From Megaustenia siamemsis (taxonomy: Eukaryota > Mollusca > Gastropoda > Stylommatophora > Ariophantidae): a stretch of 64,000 nucleotides of DNA. Under the pieces are notes generated by a model. That model searched no databases and was not told the DNA's origin. It saw only the letters and a list, made by a program, of their open reading frames with translations. Both the position numbers and the translations under genes were made by a program. The stretch is taken from assembly GCA_032433765.1 (NCBI GenBank), contig JAVIAB010000124.1, forward strand, positions 78,667,965 through 78,731,964, read 5' to 3'. How positions within the stretch are numbered: position 1 is the first letter of the stretch; each line of letters begins with the position of its first letter. Of this stretch, positions 49,801-59,741 are shown piece after piece.

Positions 49801-50515
49801 GGGAGCCGCGATAGCTCAGTGGTTAGTGAACTGGGGAGCCGCGATAGCTCAGTGGTTAGTGAACTGGGGAGCCGCGACAGCTCAGTGGTTAGTGAACTGG
49901 GGAGCCGCGATAGCTCAGTGGTTAGTGAACTGGGGAGCCGCGATAGCTCAGTGGTTAGTGAACTGGGGAGCCGCGATAGCTCAGTGGTTAGTGAACTGGG
50001 GAGCCGCGATAGCTCAGTGGTTAGTGAACTGGGGAGCCGCGATAGCTCAGTGGTTAGTGAACTGGGGAGCCGCGACAGCTCAGTGGTTAGTGAACTGGGG
50101 AGCCGCGACAGCTCAGTGGTTAGTGAACTGGGGAGCCGCGACAGCTCAGTGGTTAGTGAACTGGGGAGCCGCGACAGCTCAGTGGTTAGTGAACTGGGGA
50201 GCCGCGACAGCTCAGTGGTTAGTGAACTGGGGAGCTGCGATAGCTCAGTGGTTAGTGAACTGGGGAGCTGCGATAGCTCAGTGGTTAGTGAACTGGACTA
50301 CAAAGGACAAGAGGTCGGGTTCGATCCTGATCGACGGCTTCCGGGTCCATCCAGCCTTAAATGAGTACCAGATTTTTTTTTCTGGGAAAGTAAAGCTGCA
50401 CGGGCGTAATACCGACCACATTACCCCAAATATTACGTGCCGAAGGTTTGTAACAATTATGGTCACCAACACCATATGCCATATAAGTCACTTGGCATGA
50501 CGGGGGTACTTTACT
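49801..50515 (+). mobile_element. SINE family A with fifteen tandem tRNA 5' halves
   Basis: Fifteen exact-length 33-bp copies of the head's first part (GGGAGCCGCGATAGCTCAG...GAACTG) fill 49801-50295, then one normal head remainder with B box GGTTCGATCC and the body to 50515. Copies fall in blocks of GATAGC, GACAGC and GCTGCG types, so growth was by duplication of several units at once. A frame of 275 codons crosses it because 33 is divisible by 3. Confidence 0.95.
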
Positions 50516-50519
50516 TTTT

Positions 50520-51275
50520 TACAGTTTTTTTTCAGCATTTCCTACAACAAGATAGGTACAACGTGTAGCGCAATTGTAATTCTTTGGAATGAACTAGACT
50601 CCAGAAAAGAGAATGTATTTGGAGTCTTGGACAACAAACATATCATTTTCAATAATTTTTGGCACGGCGTGTAAGGTCTTCTCTTTGCTGTTGTTGCTCT
50701 TGAGTGACCTTCTATAAAATATCTTTTGAGATAGAAACCTTTATAATATTATATTGAAGGGAGAAGAGTTTCTTAAAAAAAAAGATAAGTCACTACTACC
50801 AGACGCCTGGAAAATAGCACTTATTGTTCTTTAAGCTGCAAACCTTCATCGTTGCAAGTCCAAATATGTTTATCATTTCTCCGGCCCCTTATATTTTGCT
50901 AATGACACCGCTACTTTTTTCAACAAATGTTTCATCATTTTAGCTGTAGTTTTGCCACGGGTTTTTTTCATAGCAAGGGGCGTTTCTCCATCACATTTGA
51001 TCTTACAGATGATAAACACATCCTAATATCACGTTACAGTGGCTGACTTTCTGCAACTTGGAACGCTAGAAGCATGTGTGGGTTGACCGTCTGATATGCC
51101 GAATTTTCTGACGTATTTATTGTTGACATGATTTTTCTGTCATGAATATTTCATTATTTTACGATTAGTTCTCATGTGAAATTAAGGAGATCATAAAGCC
51201 ACTCACTCACCCAACACTGATTTTAATGGTCGAAGTTTCAGGATAATGGACAAAGTATTAGAGCAGTTTATAAAC
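50520..51275. other. AT-rich DNA, nothing recognised
   Basis: No repeat or coding pattern seen. Confidence 0.5.
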
Positions 51276-51279
51276 TAAA

Positions 51280-52265
51280 CCCTCTTCTCTTCTTTTCTTT
51301 TCTCTTCTCTTCTCTTTTCTCTCTCTCATTTTGTCTCTTCTCGTATACCTTCTTCTCTAGAAAAAAACCATCTTCTCTTCCCTTCTCTTCTCTTCTTTCT
51401 CTTTCTACCTCTCTGTATAATTTTCTCTCTTCTCGTATACCTTTTTCTCTAGAAAACCCTCTTCTCTTCTCTTCTCTTCTCTTCTCTTCTCTTCTCTTCT
51501 CTTCTCTTCTCTTCTCTTCTCTTCTCTTCTCTTCTTTTCTCTTCTCTTCTCTCTTTCTATCATTTTCTCTCTTCTCGTATACCTTTTTCTTTAGAAAAAA
51601 CCCTCTTCTCTTCTCTTCACTTCTCTTCTCTTCTCTTCTCTTCTCTTCTCTTCTCTTCTCTTCTCTTTCCTTCCCTTCTCTTCTTTTCTCTCCTCTCTTT
51701 CTATCATTTTCTTTCTTCTCGTATACCTTTTTCTTTAGAAAAAACCCTCTTCTCTTCTCCTCTCTTCTTTACTCTTCTCTTCTCTTCTCTTTTCTTCTCT
51801 TCTCTTGTCTTCTCTTGTCTTCTCTTGTCTTCTCTTGTCTTCTTTTCTTTTCTCTTCTCTTCTCTCTTTCTATCATTTTCTCTCTTCTCGTATACCTTTT
51901 TCTTTAGAAAAAACCCTCTTCTCTTCTCCTCTCTTCTTTTCTCTTCTCTTCTCTTCTCTTTTCTTCTCTTCTCTTGTCTTCTCTTGTCTTCTCTTGTCTT
52001 CTCTTGTCTTCTTTTCTTTTCTCTTCTCTTCTCTCTTTCTATCATTTTCTCTCTTCTCGTATACCTTTTTCTTTAGAAAAAACCCTCTTCTCTTGTCTTG
52101 TCTTCTCTTCTGTTCTCTTCCCTTCGCTTCTCTTCTCTTCTCTTCTCTCTTTCTATCATTTTCTCTCTTCTTGCATACCTTTTTCTCAAGAAATAACAAA
52201 AAACCCTCTCCTCTTCTCTTTTCCACTCTTCTCTTTTCTTCTCTTCTTTCTAATTTCCTCTCTTC
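51280..52265. repeat. Polypyrimidine (TTCTC)n array with higher-order spacer
   Basis: Nearly 1 kb of C/T-only pentanucleotide repeat on the + strand, broken at 100-170 bp steps by a conserved spacer (ATCATTTTCTCTCTTCTCGT, then ATACCTTTTTCTTTAGAAAA). About seven spacer copies (near 51340, 51430, 51570, 51715, 51890, 52060, 52170). Long open frames of Ser/Leu/Phe or Lys/Glu/Arg are by-products. Confidence 0.95.
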
Positions 52266-52554
52266 TCGCATACTTTACATAGCAACGAGAAAAAATGTAG
52301 TGTTGTTGACAAAGTTGTATGTTTTGCTATAGACACAACAGTCTGTGTTACATGTTTTATGTATTTTTGAAAGGTCTTCCTCACAAATTGCCAAGCACAT
52401 GAATCCACCAGGTCAGACTTCAACACATGCTGCAACACTAAGCGTCTCACTATCAATCACTTCAACCTCCAATACATCCCACTCTGTTACATCAACATGT
52501 AATCCGTAACCCAACACACTGTCAAACACGACCCTCTATGTCTAGCGAATCAAA

Positions 52555-52762
52555 GGAGGAAGAGGTATGTATTACAGCACTCAGAAAAATGAGAAATAAA
52601 CAACAACAGAAAAAACAAAGAACAATATATGGTCCGAAGCAGGATCGAACCCCTACTCCCTGGCACTGCGCCTTGTCACGAGAAGCCGAACGCTAGGGAA
52701 CACTGCCACTCAGCACCCGGCCAACTCAGCTAACTAAAAAAATAGCTATCGTAGACAATGTC
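52555..52762 (-). mobile_element. SINE family C, tRNA-derived
   Basis: Read on the minus strand: head with A-box-like TAGCTGAGTTGGCCGGGTG and GAGTGGCAGTG, B box GGGGTTCGATCC, then the body GCTTCGGACCATATATTGTT and TTTTTCTGAGTGCTGTAATA. 3' fragments occur at 37596-37680 and 37828-37925. Confidence 0.75.
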
Positions 52763-52808
52763 GGAAGTTTCCCTCTATAATAATATTCATTTATTATTAT
52801 TTGTCTCC
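52763..52808 (-). repeat. Lone inverted copy of the 47-bp minisatellite unit
   Basis: GAAGTTTCCCTCTATAATAA to TTATTTGTCTCC equals one unit of 36790-37568 in reverse complement, next to the 5' end of SINE C. Confidence 0.9.
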
Positions 52809-53142
52809 TCTATGTCTACACATGTCTAAGTCATTCCCGCATAATGTGCGATACAGAGAAAACCAAACTGTACATATCATGTTTAACACTTGAACCTGAT
52901 TTAACTATTGAGCAATGAAATAGCAGAATAACTGTCCGGTCCCCATCAAAGCCAGCTACTTGTCATGGGGATGGGGCTTAACAGTCACCAGGGACTGAAA
53001 ACCAAGACTGTCCAGGCCTTCCTACACCAGAGCAAGACCATAGTCTAGCAAGTTTAAGTGCTGAAGTCGGAGGCAACAAGCCAAAAGACGCACTATTCAC
53101 GCCAATGGGAAGTATGTCTATAACTGCGAATCTTCTTTTTGG

Positions 53143-53396
53143 GGGAGCCGCGATAGCTCAGTGGTTAGTGAACTGGACTACAGAGGACAAGGGGTAGGCT
53201 TCGATCCCAACCGACGGCTTCCGGGTTCACCCAGCCTTAAATGGGTACCTGATTTTTTCTGGGAAAGTAAAGCAGCACGGGCGTAATACTGACCACATTA
53301 CCCCAAAAATCATGTGCTGAAGGTCTGTAAAATATAGGGTCACTAACACCATATTTCCCTATACGCCACTTGGCGTGACGGGGGTACTTTACTCCT
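53143..53396 (+). mobile_element. SINE family A next to the PolB palindrome
   Basis: Complete head and body (A box, B box with one change, GCTTCGATCCC), tail TACTTTACTCCTTACTTT. About 250 bp outside the leftmost sequence that I can link to the PolB element. Confidence 0.92.
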
Positions 53397-53643
53397 TACT
53401 TTTTTTTTGGCGAACGAAAGAAAGATAGTGCCCGTTTTTTTTTCTGTGAGCTTTTCTCAGACATATCATGTACCCACAGGTGATTTGGTTATCCTAAAGT
53501 ATCAATAATATATGTTGGAACATATGATGAGATGAGATAATAGCCGAATAACAAAGCAAGCCCTCATGTGGGTAACAACAGGAGTAGTATACAATGTTGT
53601 ATTTGACCCGCATTTTTCCCGTAAATTAACAAAGATATATAGT

Positions 53644-53660
53644 AGGTGCGCGGCGCACCT
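53644..53660. other. Perfect GC-rich hairpin palindrome
   Basis: AGGTGCGCGGCGCACCT is a perfect inverted repeat (8-bp arms, one-base centre) in AT-rich DNA, followed by a partial direct repeat (GTAGGTGC). It lies about 400 bp beyond the end of the left PolB gene and may mark an element end or be a folded RNA terminator. Confidence 0.7.
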
Positions 53661-53847
53661 AATGTACCGTAGGTGCAGGGGGAGTTAACCATGATCTTTC
53701 GTGTCGGTGACCCTGGAAGTGACCTGTTTATGTTTGGTGTGTCCTGACTTTGGAGTTCTTGATGTACTGAATCGATAGTGATAGGTTAGTAAATTATACA
53801 ACATCAATGAAAAACAATCAATATAAAACAAAAGACAAAAGATATAT

Positions 53848-53853
53848 TTTATT
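53848..53853 (-). terminator. Polyadenylation signal of left PolB gene
   Basis: AATAAA on the minus strand, about 205 bases after the stop codon at 54057. Confidence 0.5.
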
Positions 53854-54056
53854 CTTTTATTATCTCAATAGGTGTATAACATACAGTGGATATAATATAA
53901 CATTACAAAAATATTCAGTACATTGAGTAAATATATAGGATAACATTTATTTATAGCTATGTAGTTGGGTGTCTGCTTAGCTCTATGTTATAAATGAATC
54001 ATACGGGGTGAAACTGTTAGAGGTTGCTGGGTAGTCTAAACTGGTAGTGTAAAGAG

Positions 54057-57000
54057 TTAAATATCTAGAGGTGTAGTCGAGACATTATCATCAGCTACCT
54101 TTCTTTTTATATAGAAATAGGAAAGAGCATTTCTTGTTTGACTGTAGGAAAATATGGAATTATTTAAGACTTTGAAACCTACATTTTTCCCACCTTTAGC
54201 CTTTTGCGTGGCGAGAACCTCTAAAAACATATCTTTATCTAATTTGTTGTGTTGCTTGCTTAGCCCTTTACAACTGATTTTATCGTAATCCCCACTGCAA
54301 TGGTACGTCTTACTACATAAACTAACAAGAGCTGTCCCTTCGTACTCTAATTTAAAAAGACCGGGCGTTCGTTTGGTGTATGCTTTAACACCTTTACAGC
54401 TTATACAATCTGTCTTGCTAATATGTTCATCGCAAAACTCGGCAGGAAACCAGTCTTTATATACACTATTAAACTCATTCCGCAACCCTGATTTAACTAT
54501 GTCCTCTAACTTAGGTGCACTTAAAGCCAAGTATAAACTATCAGTATCTGTTTCACATAACTGAAAGTCTGACCTATCTACAAACTTATCTAAGAACTCG
54601 AAATAAAAATCTAACATACGAAGTTTTGCATATTGATAGACGAAGAAACCGATTTGTAGGGGTAAGTCCCAAACAGTTTTCTTTTTCTCCATCTCAATTT
54701 CAAAAAGATCCTCCCCTATTTCAGTCATCTTTTTAAACCGGGAACTATTAATCATTTTCGATATCTCATCCCCCTGAACGTACGAGACAGCGCTATGATT
54801 GGCCTTATTGGTTAGAGTCTTCCCGTAGGCTGAGTTTCCTAAGAGCTTCATCGTATCGCTTACTATAGATTGACTTTCATCTAGATCACCAGCCCGCCTA
54901 GCGTCAGAAACCATTTCGCCAAACTTTTTAAAACAACTAGACGGTTGATATTCTATCACTTGATAGATTTTTGTTACAGCCAATCCGTGGTCTAAATACC
55001 ATTTTAACAGTGGTGTTGCCAACAAAATTTTTTCCCCAACATAACTACCGATTAGGGTGCGACGAGGGGTTGACAACAAGTTATGTTTGAGAGCATATTC
55101 ACCCATAAACGGTCCAATATCGTCACGCGTAACATCAATATTTTTGAAAATTGGAGTCATCTCACTGAAATGTTCCTTCAGGCGGTCGGGAACATGTAAA
55201 TCGCATTCCACTAAACCAAAACATGTCCCATCTGAAACAGAAGTCAGAATCTGTTTATCACTGAGAGGGAGCCCTTCTTTAGAGTAAGAGGGTCTCGCTC
55301 GAGGGATGGCTTTAGAAAGAAAAGCCCTAATGGTTGGGTCAGACTTTTTCAGAGCCTGCCACTCACATTCCCACATAACTTCTACTGGGACTTTGACCTC
55401 CTCGGTTAGGTAGGTGTGTATCTCACATGTTTTTTCAAACAGCTCGAACAAGGGCTTGTCATTAACAGGGTTTCTATCTTTACCTTTGGTGAGGGGGCAG
55501 TCTTTGTGACCATGGTACAAACAACCATGAAAATTATAGACTATTCTATTAGATTTATCCCACCCATCCACGGGGATGTTTCTATCACCTAACCGAAACT
55601 CCCTCCCGTTAAACTGAGTTTTCAACTCCACCCCTTTTTGGTAGGCGACCCACGTTAACCACTCTCGACTTTGTTGGACATAATAGTTATCTTTTTCGAC
55701 CCTAAACCCGGTCTCCATTCTTCTAATAATTGGGTAATCTGTTGGCATTGGGTTCATCAGAGCCCAAAGATACAACGCGTTGGCATCGTAACCTTGGATG
55801 GATTTGACTACCTTTCCACCCCTAATAAGCGTTTTGCCTACCTCGTGATACCTATGGAAAATTATAGAGGGACCCCCGACTATATTATCTCTAATCATTG
55901 TGTGTAGACTCGCCTGTTTGCTTGAACATAAACTAAACATTACACCCCTATCAACGGTCTTGAAAAGATACTTTAAACAAACACCCGGAACCGAAATGGC
56001 GTCTTTAAAACAGTCTACACCCCGCTCCCCATAAAAGCGAACCTGCTGTGCTAAGGCCTCTAAGAAGGGGACTACATCTTTGTTGTTATACCAAACTAAA
56101 AAGTCCTTAAGGGTGGTCATGTTATTGTCCTGCCAGACCTTTTTACATAGAGCGTACTCCTCCTCGGAAATATTACAATTTTTTAACGACGAATAAAACG
56201 CTTCGTGTGGGGGTAGTTCTGTCTCCTCCAACTTTTGGGGGTCGTCTATATATTCATAACAAAAGTAACCCTTTGTCTCACTAATCTTATAAGCCGCCAG
56301 ATATTTACTATAGCTAAACCCGGGGGCTAGATAGTTTACTACATCTAAGAATTTTAGATTCTGTGTTGCAATACACATAAAGTTATTGTTTCTTTTAACT
56401 ATAAACTTGAACGGTTTTGGTACTTTGTAGTCTACTTCCATTTTATCTTCCTCTTCTTCGATAACATCGGCGTCTTCTTCTTCTTCTTCACCCACTTGGG
56501 CAGTGGCATCCATGAAGTGCTTTATTAAATAAGGTTTAATGACGTTGACGTCATATTTCCCCGAGTTAAACCCTATCACTGGAAGCTCTTTTAAATACTC
56601 ATCAAACTTAGCTATTAGCTTGTCTTTATTCAGTTCATGGAGTTGAGTAAAAATACTTTCAAACCGATCTCGCAACAACGAGTATGCCTTAGCAGCTATA
56701 CCAGTGAGATAATCAAGCATCTGATTAACTAAAATTTGTGGGTCACCCTTCGTTATGAAGCATATTGGTCCCTCCCACCCAGGGACATTTGACGCTACAG
56801 AGCAGGAGAGGGGTACGTGTTTAGCTACAAAGGTAGTCGAGTGCGTTTCTTGGGGAACATTCCCTTTATCAAAATAACATTCATAATCGAATGTCGCCCT
56901 GAATGGGTAAATAAAACACTCTGGAGTACTTATTCCTTCAGCGCTGATTGCGTCCCATACACTTTCAGGTGAAGAATAAACACCACCTTTATATGTCTCT

Positions 57001-58385
57001 ACAGCCATATCCCCAGTGCAAGTTTTTTCATGCCTATCCATACGCCAAAACTTTTTCCACAATTTCCCACATTTTCCACAAGAAAAGCTTTTACTAGCCC
57101 TGGAAAGATCGTTTATATAAAAGAAGTGGTTTTTGTAAAGTAAAAGACGGAGAGTTTCACTATAACTACTACCACTTCTCAGAACAATACGCAAGGCTTG
57201 CGCAGAATCAAATTCAAAAATATCTATATTTAGTGCAAAACAAGTTTCTAAGAGAGGCATTTCGGCAAGAGTTACACCGGAAAAGTTACTTAACTTTAGA
57301 GACGGGTTAAACTGTTTGAAAAGTAGTCTCGAAACCTTCCTAACATCCGCAACAGAGTCACCTCGATGGACAGCTAGACAACGGAAGAAGCAGAGATTAT
57401 CATTGTAAACTTTAGAATGGGAATCGATTTGAAGGGTATTAATACCATGATTTGACGCAATGTATGTTGGAATATCTAGCAGACACCCTATAGGATAATC
57501 TTGAAGTTTATAAACATAAACACTCGTACTGACTAAGGCTTCTAAGGTATATTTGGTTGTCTCCCTGTTTTTAGCTGCATACCCTAATATATCACTTTCA
57601 TTTAATCTATTGACAAATGTTTCAAAGTCATTTCTGTTGTTAACTAACAAGGGTTTGTCTAAACCTGTCGCGTTATTCGAGCTGGCGTGAAAGTAACGCA
57701 GCCCCTGTGTCTCCCTATGTCTTAAGACTAGATGATGACTATAATTCACCTTGAAACGCTTTTTCTGGGCTAGAAAAATTGGGTTTACAAGGGTCTTCCA
57801 ATCTATAGGAGTATCAGGCTGATGAAATATAGTGTACGTATCCATGTATTTGGTCCTACGTTCATGTGTTCTAATAGCTAACCAGTTGTTCTTATATATC
57901 TTCTTAATATCTTGAGGTAACTTATTTAAAGAATCTATTTCAGTAATAAGTCTTGGTCTCTTTGAGAGGTCTTGAGTCGAACTCTTTACTGTCCGCTTGC
58001 GTGAAGTTGTTGATACAAGTGGGCCTGGTAGTGTTGCTGAGGGTGTTGAGGTGTCCACAGCTATGTCATGGCTAGCAAGATGTATTTGTAGGTGGCTTGC
58101 CCCAGTAAAGCTTTGTTGACAGATATGGCAGATATGTGGGGTAACACTGGGTTCTTTTGAAAGTACGTGATCTGTTGACACAGGAGTTGGTGATGCAGGA
58201 ACGGCTGATACAAGAGAGGCAGGATGCTCTGTCTTGATATGTTTAGCAAGATTGTCAGCTCTATTATATACTCGTTCACAAACATCACATTTGTATTCCT
58301 GACTCCCATGTACACTAGCAACATGTCGTTTTACGATCCGGCTCCGGGTGAAAGTTTTGGAGCAGATATGACAAGTGTTAGACAT
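54057..58385 (-). CDS. Zinc-finger family-B DNA polymerase (PolB), left arm, intact
   Basis: Predicted 1442-residue protein. Three C2H2 fingers at 5-26, 33-54 and 86-106; a basic NLS-like stretch (SRKRTVKSS, SKRPR) near 127-145; a Cys/His segment near 436-460 (CGKCGKLWKKF...DRHEKTC); then a proofreading exonuclease with ExoI FDYE (499-502), ExoII FNSGKYD (606-612) and ExoIII YNNKD (766-770); an acidic loop near 628-648; and polymerase motifs A (YDANALY, 866-872), B (KLLGNSAYGK, 1180-1189) and C (DTDS, 1280-1283). All catalytic acids are present. The architecture resembles the protein-primed DNA_pol_B_2 group used by Polintons/Mavericks and adintoviruses; the finger-bearing N-terminus and lack of nearby capsid, integrase or ATPase genes leave the family open. 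Start chosen at 58385: the 26 earlier in-frame codons lie in an intron, and AG is directly before this ATG. No introns or stops in the 4.3-kb coding sequence. Mirrored by 60877-64000. Confidence 0.93.
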   Translation of the reverse strand: MSNTCHICSKTFTRSRIVKRHVASVHGSQEYKCDVCERVYNRADNLAKHIKTEHPASLVSAVPASPTPVSTDHVLSKEPSVTPHICHICQQSFTGASHLQIHLASHDIAVDTSTPSATLPGPLVSTTSRKRTVKSSTQDLSKRPRLITEIDSLNKLPQDIKKIYKNNWLAIRTHERRTKYMDTYTIFHQPDTPIDWKTLVNPIFLAQKKRFKVNYSHHLVLRHRETQGLRYFHASSNNATGLDKPLLVNNRNDFETFVNRLNESDILGYAAKNRETTKYTLEALVSTSVYVYKLQDYPIGCLLDIPTYIASNHGINTLQIDSHSKVYNDNLCFFRCLAVHRGDSVADVRKVSRLLFKQFNPSLKLSNFSGVTLAEMPLLETCFALNIDIFEFDSAQALRIVLRSGSSYSETLRLLLYKNHFFYINDLSRASKSFSCGKCGKLWKKFWRMDRHEKTCTGDMAVETYKGGVYSSPESVWDAISAEGISTPECFIYPFRATFDYECYFDKGNVPQETHSTTFVAKHVPLSCSVASNVPGWEGPICFITKGDPQILVNQMLDYLTGIAAKAYSLLRDRFESIFTQLHELNKDKLIAKFDEYLKELPVIGFNSGKYDVNVIKPYLIKHFMDATAQVGEEEEEDADVIEEEEDKMEVDYKVPKPFKFIVKRNNNFMCIATQNLKFLDVVNYLAPGFSYSKYLAAYKISETKGYFCYEYIDDPQKLEETELPPHEAFYSSLKNCNISEEEYALCKKVWQDNNMTTLKDFLVWYNNKDVVPFLEALAQQVRFYGERGVDCFKDAISVPGVCLKYLFKTVDRGVMFSLCSSKQASLHTMIRDNIVGGPSIIFHRYHEVGKTLIRGGKVVKSIQGYDANALYLWALMNPMPTDYPIIRRMETGFRVEKDNYYVQQSREWLTWVAYQKGVELKTQFNGREFRLGDRNIPVDGWDKSNRIVYNFHGCLYHGHKDCPLTKGKDRNPVNDKPLFELFEKTCEIHTYLTEEVKVPVEVMWECEWQALKKSDPTIRAFLSKAIPRARPSYSKEGLPLSDKQILTSVSDGTCFGLVECDLHVPDRLKEHFSEMTPIFKNIDVTRDDIGPFMGEYALKHNLLSTPRRTLIGSYVGEKILLATPLLKWYLDHGLAVTKIYQVIEYQPSSCFKKFGEMVSDARRAGDLDESQSIVSDTMKLLGNSAYGKTLTNKANHSAVSYVQGDEISKMINSSRFKKMTEIGEDLFEIEMEKKKTVWDLPLQIGFFVYQYAKLRMLDFYFEFLDKFVDRSDFQLCETDTDSLYLALSAPKLEDIVKSGLRNEFNSVYKDWFPAEFCDEHISKTDCISCKGVKAYTKRTPGLFKLEYEGTALVSLCSKTYHCSGDYDKISCKGLSKQHNKLDKDMFLEVLATQKAKGGKNVGFKVLNNSIFSYSQTRNALSYFYIKRKVADDNVSTTPLDI

Positions 58386-58624
58386 CTGTAGAAAAGAAAT
58401 TGAAACATTACAACTAAAGAGTAAAGAACAGTAAACAAGAAAAGTAAACAACGAGATACACAAACTATCGAAATTAGGTTACAAAAGTAACACGTGGATA
58501 CTAAAAAACCAACTTATCGAAAATAGGTTACTAAAATAACACGTGGATACTAAACAACCATCTTATCGAAAACAGGTTACTAAAGTAACATACTATAATG
58601 TTAAAAAACTAAGATAACACTTAC
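58386..58624 (-). other. 5'-UTR intron of left PolB gene (239 bp)
   Basis: Mirror of 60638-60876: donor AAAAG then GTAAGT, pyrimidine-rich acceptor TTTTCTACAG immediately before ATG. It holds three ~60-bp direct repeats (TTATCGAAAATAGGTTAC; ACACGTGGATACTAAA). Confidence 0.85.
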
Positions 58625-58701
58625 CTTTTATGTGTTTGAAGGCACAAGACACATCCGTCGGCAACAACTGTAAGCGAAAGTCTGATTACAAACTTCAAAG
58701 G

Positions 58702-58718
58702 CGCGTTATATATATACG
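58702..58718 (-). promoter_or_regulatory. TATA promoter of left PolB gene
   Basis: TATATATATA within GGCGTATATATATAACGCG (minus strand), about 33 bp before a TCAGACT initiator-like site. Mirror of 60543-60560. Confidence 0.7.
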
Positions 58719-58899
58719 CCAGAAACACCGGAAGTGTTACTAAAAATAGAACTGACCGCTGATGCAATACCGGAAGTGTTACTAAAAATAGCTTTTGACG
58801 GCTGACGCGATGCCCGTGGAGTTTCTAAAAATAGATTTTGACCTATGAGGCAATACCAGGCAACTTTATAGGAGTTTTTCCCCTTGACCCTTTATGAGG

Positions 58900-59520
58900 G
58901 GACGCCCATGAAACTGTTAGAAATAGTAAATTTACACTCTAGGGTTACTCCAAACTTTATATTAAGCATCCCCATAGCAAAAATTTACATAAAAACAACT
59001 TTTGCAATTACTACCCCTGTACCCATTTTTTGGCGGTTACGCCCATGAAACTGTTAAAAATAGTAAATTTAACCTCTAGACATACCCCAAACTTTATATT
59101 AAGCATCCCCATATCAAGAATTTACATAAAAATCACTTTTGAAATTACTACCCCTGTACCCATTTTTGGCGGTTACGCCCATGAAATCGATAAAAAATTG
59201 AAATTTAACACCTAGACATACCCCAAACTTTATAATAAACATCCCCGTATCAAGAATTTCCATAAAAACAACTTTTGAAATTACTACCCCTGTACCCATT
59301 TTTGGCGGTTACGCCAATGAAACTGTTAAAAATAGTAAATTTAACATCTAGACATACCCCAAACTTTATATTAACCATCCCCATATCAAGAATTTATATA
59401 AAAATCACTTTTGAAATTACGACCCCTGTACCCATTTTTGGCGGTTACGCCCATGAAACTGTTAAAAATAGTCAATTTAACATCTAGACATACCTCAAAC
59501 ATAATATTTGACACGCCCAT
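58900..59520. repeat. 136-bp tandem repeats, left arm
   Basis: Four to five copies; period measured from the recurring CCCCTGTACCCATTTTTGGC block near 59013, 59150, 59286 and 59422. Each copy also has GCCCATGAAACTGTTAAAAA and CTAGACATACCCCAAACTTT. They lie between the PolB promoter and the centre of the palindrome, so they are candidate origin, terminal or enhancer repeats. Small open frames on both strands repeat with them and are not genes. Confidence 0.92.
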
Positions 59521-59573
59521 GTATCAAATTTACATGAAAAATCAACCAAAAATTAGTAGTATATATCCAGTGA

Positions 59574-59688
59574 AAGGATGCGTAAAAATTCTTCCAGCCG
59601 CACATAAATTCTTATATGAGAGTCTGCCCGTACATGGAAGCACATTTTTTGGTGCCGTTTTTCCTTATATGAGAGTCTTCCCGGTCAA
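59574..59688. other. 115-bp asymmetric centre of the palindrome
   Basis: The only part with no mirror partner. Arms meet it at CCAGTGA (59567-59573) and TCACTGG (59689-59695). It contains two direct copies of TTATATGAGAGTCT (59613-59626 and 59665-59678), each followed by GCCCG or TCCCG. Confidence 0.9.
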
Positions 59689-59741
59689 TCACTGGCTATA
59701 TACTACTAATTTTTGGTTGATTTTTCATGTAAATTTGATAC

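Noticed and set aside
49673..50500. 275-codon frame with IAQWLVNW repeats as a repeat protein
   Set aside because: It translates tandem 33-bp tRNA-half copies in a SINE; the same pattern appears on other strands and loci wherever the array lies.
51704..52332. Lys/Glu/Arg-rich or Ser/Phe/Leu-rich proteins
   Set aside because: Translations of the (TTCTC)n polypyrimidine array on either strand.
58386..58463. N-terminal hydrophobic extension (26 codons) of the left PolB as a signal peptide
   Set aside because: It is the 3' part of an intron; a clear branch/pyrimidine tract and AG precede the ATG at 58385, and the mirror copy shows the same.
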